From assembly GCA_905193725.1 (NCBI GenBank), contig CAJJPW010000088.1:1-8336 (forward strand): DNA of 8,336 nt, written 5' to 3'. The number at the start of each line of letters is the position of its first letter. Position 1 is the stretch's first letter. This stretch comes from an uncultured Eubacteriales bacterium. GTDB lineage: Bacteria > Bacillota > Clostridia > Christensenellales > Christensenellaceae. Below, piece by piece: positions 6,307 through 8,336 of this stretch. The notes beneath the pieces are model-generated. The model saw nothing but the letters and a program-made list of their open reading frames with translations. It did no database searches and was not told where the DNA came from. Made by a program: the position numbers and the translations under genes.

Positions 6307-7347
6307 ATGAAAAAGAGAATCTGGTGGATCATGCTGTGTGTATGTTTGGTGGCAGTCTGCCTGGTAGGATGTAGTGATACAGAGAGCGAAGTGGAGAATA
6401 CAGGGGAGGAGGAAATCCCCACAGTAGCGGAAGAAGAGGGGCAGAGAAAGTCCATCCTCTATTATGAAGACGCCAGTGGATACTTGGTGCCAGTGATGAA
6501 GCAGGTGGCCTGGGAAGAGGGCATTGGCAAAAAAGTGGTGGGCGAGTTAATTCAAAATGAGGATTCCAGCATCATCCTAGAGGAGATGGGCTTAAAGCAG
6601 CTGTTGCCTGCAGATAGCAAAGTGTCTCTCAATATTGGGGAGGATAAATTGGCGACTCTTAACATCCAGACGGACAGCATAGAGACGGTGTCCGCTCTAG
6701 ACGAGGCCAACCTGGTGGCGGGAGTGGTCAACACTTTGACGGAGTTTGACACCATCGACAAAGTGCAGATCCAAGTCAATGGAAAGTCAGATGCACTGCC
6801 CAACGGTCTGGATATTTCCCAGCCTTTTAGCACCTTTGATATCAACGTAGAGCCTGTAACGTCGGATATCGACATCTCAAACGCCTCCAAGATGAATCTC
6901 TACTTTATCAACGCCTCCACAGGGCTTACCGTACCAGTAACTCGGTATGTGAACGGCGAGGCAGATGCAGCTATGGCCGCTCAGGAGCTGGTAAACGGCC
7001 CTAAAGACAGGATTTCCCTCACCACTTATTTTCCCGAGGGGACCAAACTCTTAGAGGCAAAACTAGATGAAGAGGGCACACTTAATCTGAACTTCTCCAA
7101 GGAGTTTAATGAGATCTCTGGTAACCCTGAAAAGGAAAAGGAGCTGATGAAGTGCATCGTGCTCACCTCTATGCAGTTTGACAGTGTAAAAGGCGTGGGG
7201 ATCTATGTAGAAGGGAAGGAGTATGAAGGGGATACTACTCCTACCATGACCAATTCGGAATTCCAATATGTGAATACCATGAAGACGTATAACTACGATA
7301 CCCAGCAGTCCAGCCCGATCAATGTCAAAGAGGAGATCGAAAATTAA
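6307..7347 (+). CDS. gerM: GerM-type sporulation lipoprotein with two GerMN domains
   Basis: A 346-residue exported lipoprotein. The signal peptide MKKRIWWIMLCVCLVAVC is followed by the lipobox LVGC, making Cys22 the predicted lipidated residue; an acidic linker (about residues 26-45) then leads to two repeated GerMN domains. The first begins near residue 48 (SILYYEDASGYLVPV), the second near 194 (KMNLYFINASTGLTVPVTRYV), and the two share the same opening pattern of a beta strand, a D/N-A-S-G/T turn and a VPV strand. Later landmarks are AAQELVNGPK and LNLNFSKEF in the second domain. In B. subtilis GerM has this two-domain layout, is of similar length, and helps assemble the SpoIIIA-SpoIIQ channel between mother cell and forespore; the same role is inferred here. 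The start has GGGGGTGA seven bases upstream. It is divergent from rqcH and convergent with fba, with an IS remnant beyond its stop. Confidence 0.88.
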   Translation: MKKRIWWIMLCVCLVAVCLVGCSDTESEVENTGEEEIPTVAEEEGQRKSILYYEDASGYLVPVMKQVAWEEGIGKKVVGELIQNEDSSIILEEMGLKQLLPADSKVSLNIGEDKLATLNIQTDSIETVSALDEANLVAGVVNTLTEFDTIDKVQIQVNGKSDALPNGLDISQPFSTFDINVEPVTSDIDISNASKMNLYFINASTGLTVPVTRYVNGEADAAMAAQELVNGPKDRISLTTYFPEGTKLLEAKLDEEGTLNLNFSKEFNEISGNPEKEKELMKCIVLTSMQFDSVKGVGIYVEGKEYEGDTTPTMTNSEFQYVNTMKTYNYDTQQSSPINVKEEIEN

Positions 7348-7389
7348 CGAGATTTTCTGCAAAGAGGAGAAAACAAGAAGCTGACCCAG

Positions 7390-7536
7390 TCAACTGCCCC
7401 TAAAAAGTTAGACAAAACAGATAAAACAATATTGTTCAAGCAATAAAAAGGGCTTATAGTCTGTGTAGAGCAGATGGCAAGCCCTTTTCATTTGCATTGA
7501 TATGACGGCTGTTGTAGTAATTCGAGTATATTCAAT
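7390..7536 (-). mobile_element. Decayed 3' end of an IS3-family (IS150-like) insertion sequence
   Basis: On the minus strand a frame ending at TAA (7454-7456) reads YSNYYNSRHINANEKGLPS and then ALHRL, matching the C-terminal pattern of IS3-family OrfB integrases (YI-x-YYNN-x-RI...KGLSP-x-x-YR). Just upstream, IEY (7536-7528) of the expected IEYIxYYN motif is in another frame, the eight bases between IEY and YYN replacing the expected six, so the gene is broken. About 40 bases beyond the stop, the plus strand at 7390-7414 reads TCAACTGCCCCTAAAAAG then TTAGACA, which resembles the terminal inverted repeat of IS150-type elements. No catalytic DDE region, OrfA, second inverted repeat or clear target duplication remains in the window. 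The remnant lies between convergent gerM and fba. Confidence 0.72.
7446..7488 (+). terminator. Likely gerM terminator, formed within the IS remnant
   Basis: AAAAGGGCTT (7446-7455) pairs perfectly over ten bases with AAGCCCTTTT (7479-7488). The 23-base loop contains a further short stem, TCTG (7460-7463) with CAGA (7471-7474). The plus-direction arm ends in TTTT; the minus direction also ends in TTTTT, so it could act both ways. It starts about 100 bases after the gerM stop, and one arm is the former transposase codons for Glu-Lys-Gly-Leu. Confidence 0.7.
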
Positions 7537-7620
7537 GAGAGGGTTTTATATATTTAATTTTTGACAGATAGAAGAGCGGACATAAACCAAGACTGGATGG
7601 CGTTTCAAAAAGTTGCCTAT

Positions 7621-7676
7621 AAAAAAATCACCTGCCGCCTGGAAAAGAGAAAAATCCATGGCGAAAGGTGATTTTT
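7621..7676 (-). terminator. Rho-independent terminator of fba
   Basis: AGGTGATTTTT (7666-7676) and AAAAATCACCT (7623-7633) form an 11-base perfect stem, continued by an inner stem of CGCCTGG (7636-7642) with CCATGGCG (7656-7663, one bulged T). In the minus direction the hairpin begins 13 bases after the fba stop codon and runs into a string of T residues (complement of A7621-7627). Because the stem base is A/T symmetrical it may also stop plus-strand transcription. Confidence 0.85.
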
Positions 7677-7689
7677 ATTGCATTTTGAA

Positions 7690-8336
7690 TTATTTGGATG
7701 CTGCACCATCGCAACCCAATACTTCAAGAATCTTGTGTTTTACCATCTCTTTAATGGCGTCTCTTGCAGGTGCAAGATACTGTCTTGGGTCGAAGTGAGA
7801 TGGGTTTTCCGCCAGATACTTGCGAATGGTTGCAGTCATAGCAAGACGCAGGTCGGAGTCGATGTTGATCTTACATACAGCGCTCTTAGCAGCTTGACGG
7901 AGCAGATTTTCCGGAACGCCCTGTGCGCCAGGCATGTTGCCACCGTACTTGTTAATCATTTCTACATATTCAGGGATGACAGAAGAAGCACCGTGGAGCA
8001 CGATGGGGAACTCGGGGAGAATTTGAGTGATTCTCTCTAAGATGTCAAATCTCAGTTTGGGTTCGCCCTTGAATTTGAATGCGCCGTGGCTGGTGCCAAT
8101 GGCGATTGCCAGGGAATCTACGCCTGTTTTGGAGACGAATTCCTCTACTTCTTCAGGACGGGTGTAGCTGGCGTCTTCTGCACTTACGTTGACTTCATCT
8201 TCGATACCTGCCAGTTGGCCTAGCTCACCCTCTACTACTACACCTCTATCGTGAGCGTATTCCACGACTTTCTTGGTAACGGCGATGTTTTCCGCAAAGG
8301 GAAGGTGAGAACCGTCGATCATGACAGAGGTGAAAC
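7690..8336 (-). CDS. fba: Class II fructose-1,6-bisphosphate aldolase (5' end beyond window)
   Basis: The C-terminal 215 residues of a zinc-dependent class II aldolase, which splits fructose 1,6-bisphosphate into glyceraldehyde 3-phosphate and dihydroxyacetone phosphate in glycolysis and runs backwards in gluconeogenesis. Visible family blocks are SVMIDGSHLPFAENI at the right edge, VVVEGELGQLAG, the zinc-ligand histidine in AIGTSHGAFKF, the next zinc-ligand histidine in IVLHGASSV, and the phosphate-binding NIDSDLR. The first zinc ligand and the catalytic aspartate lie in the missing N-terminal part. The insert SAEDASYTRPEEVEEFV before GVDSLAIAIGT is normal for the roughly 285-310-residue Gram-positive type, so about a quarter to a third of the protein is outside the window. 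The fragment has no frame breaks. It ends in a strong terminator and is convergent with gerM. Confusion with tagatose-bisphosphate aldolase is possible but less likely. Confidence 0.93.
   Translation of the reverse strand, partial: FTSVMIDGSHLPFAENIAVTKKVVEYAHDRGVVVEGELGQLAGIEDEVNVSAEDASYTRPEEVEEFVSKTGVDSLAIAIGTSHGAFKFKGEPKLRFDILERITQILPEFPIVLHGASSVIPEYVEMINKYGGNMPGAQGVPENLLRQAAKSAVCKINIDSDLRLAMTATIRKYLAENPSHFDPRQYLAPARDAIKEMVKHKILEVLGCDGAASK

Noticed and set aside
7425..7436. Perfect 12-base palindrome AACAATATTGTT as a possible operator
   Set aside because: It lies inside the IS remnant downstream of two convergent genes, away from any promoter, so an operator role is unlikely.

Overview
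This window looks like an ordinary chromosomal stretch from a spore-forming Firmicute of the Clostridia, possibly an Oscillospirales-like gut lineage. The evidence is a GerM-type sporulation lipoprotein with two GerMN repeats, an RqcH (NFACT) protein, a class II fructose-bisphosphate aldolase, strong GGAGG-type ribosome binding sites, sigma-A-like promoters and moderate base composition. The order-level placement is an inference from general appearance; there is no rRNA or other marker to fix it.

Layout from left to right: (1) the 5' two thirds of rarA on the minus strand, cut by the window edge; (2) a divergent plus-strand membrane protein of the YdcF/ElyC/SanA (DUF218) family; (3) a noncoding gap of about 220 bases; (4) a minus-strand pair, an amidohydrolase-2 family metal hydrolase followed 55 bases later by a histidine phosphatase (phosphoglycerate mutase-like) with a clean terminator; (5) a divergent plus-strand glyoxalase I-like protein, with two good sigma-A promoters back to back between it and the amidohydrolase; (6) about 430 noncoding bases holding a strong hairpin; (7) rqcH on the minus strand; (8) a divergent plus-strand gerM; (9) a decayed 3' end of an IS3-family insertion sequence; (10) the 3' part of fba on the minus strand with its terminator.

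The genes are mostly independent housekeeping units: replication-fork rescue (RarA), ribosome quality control (RqcH), glycolysis (Fba, possibly the phosphatase), methylglyoxal-type detoxification (glyoxalase), envelope biology (DUF218) and spore development (GerM). I find no defence system, biosynthetic cluster, CRISPR array, tRNA or rRNA. The most interesting items are the IS3 remnant, whose old transposase codons form part of the likely gerM terminator; a hairpin that would bury the gerM ribosome binding site; a possible rqcH terminator that overlaps the end of the coding sequence; and an unexplained structured noncoding region at about 3983-4402.
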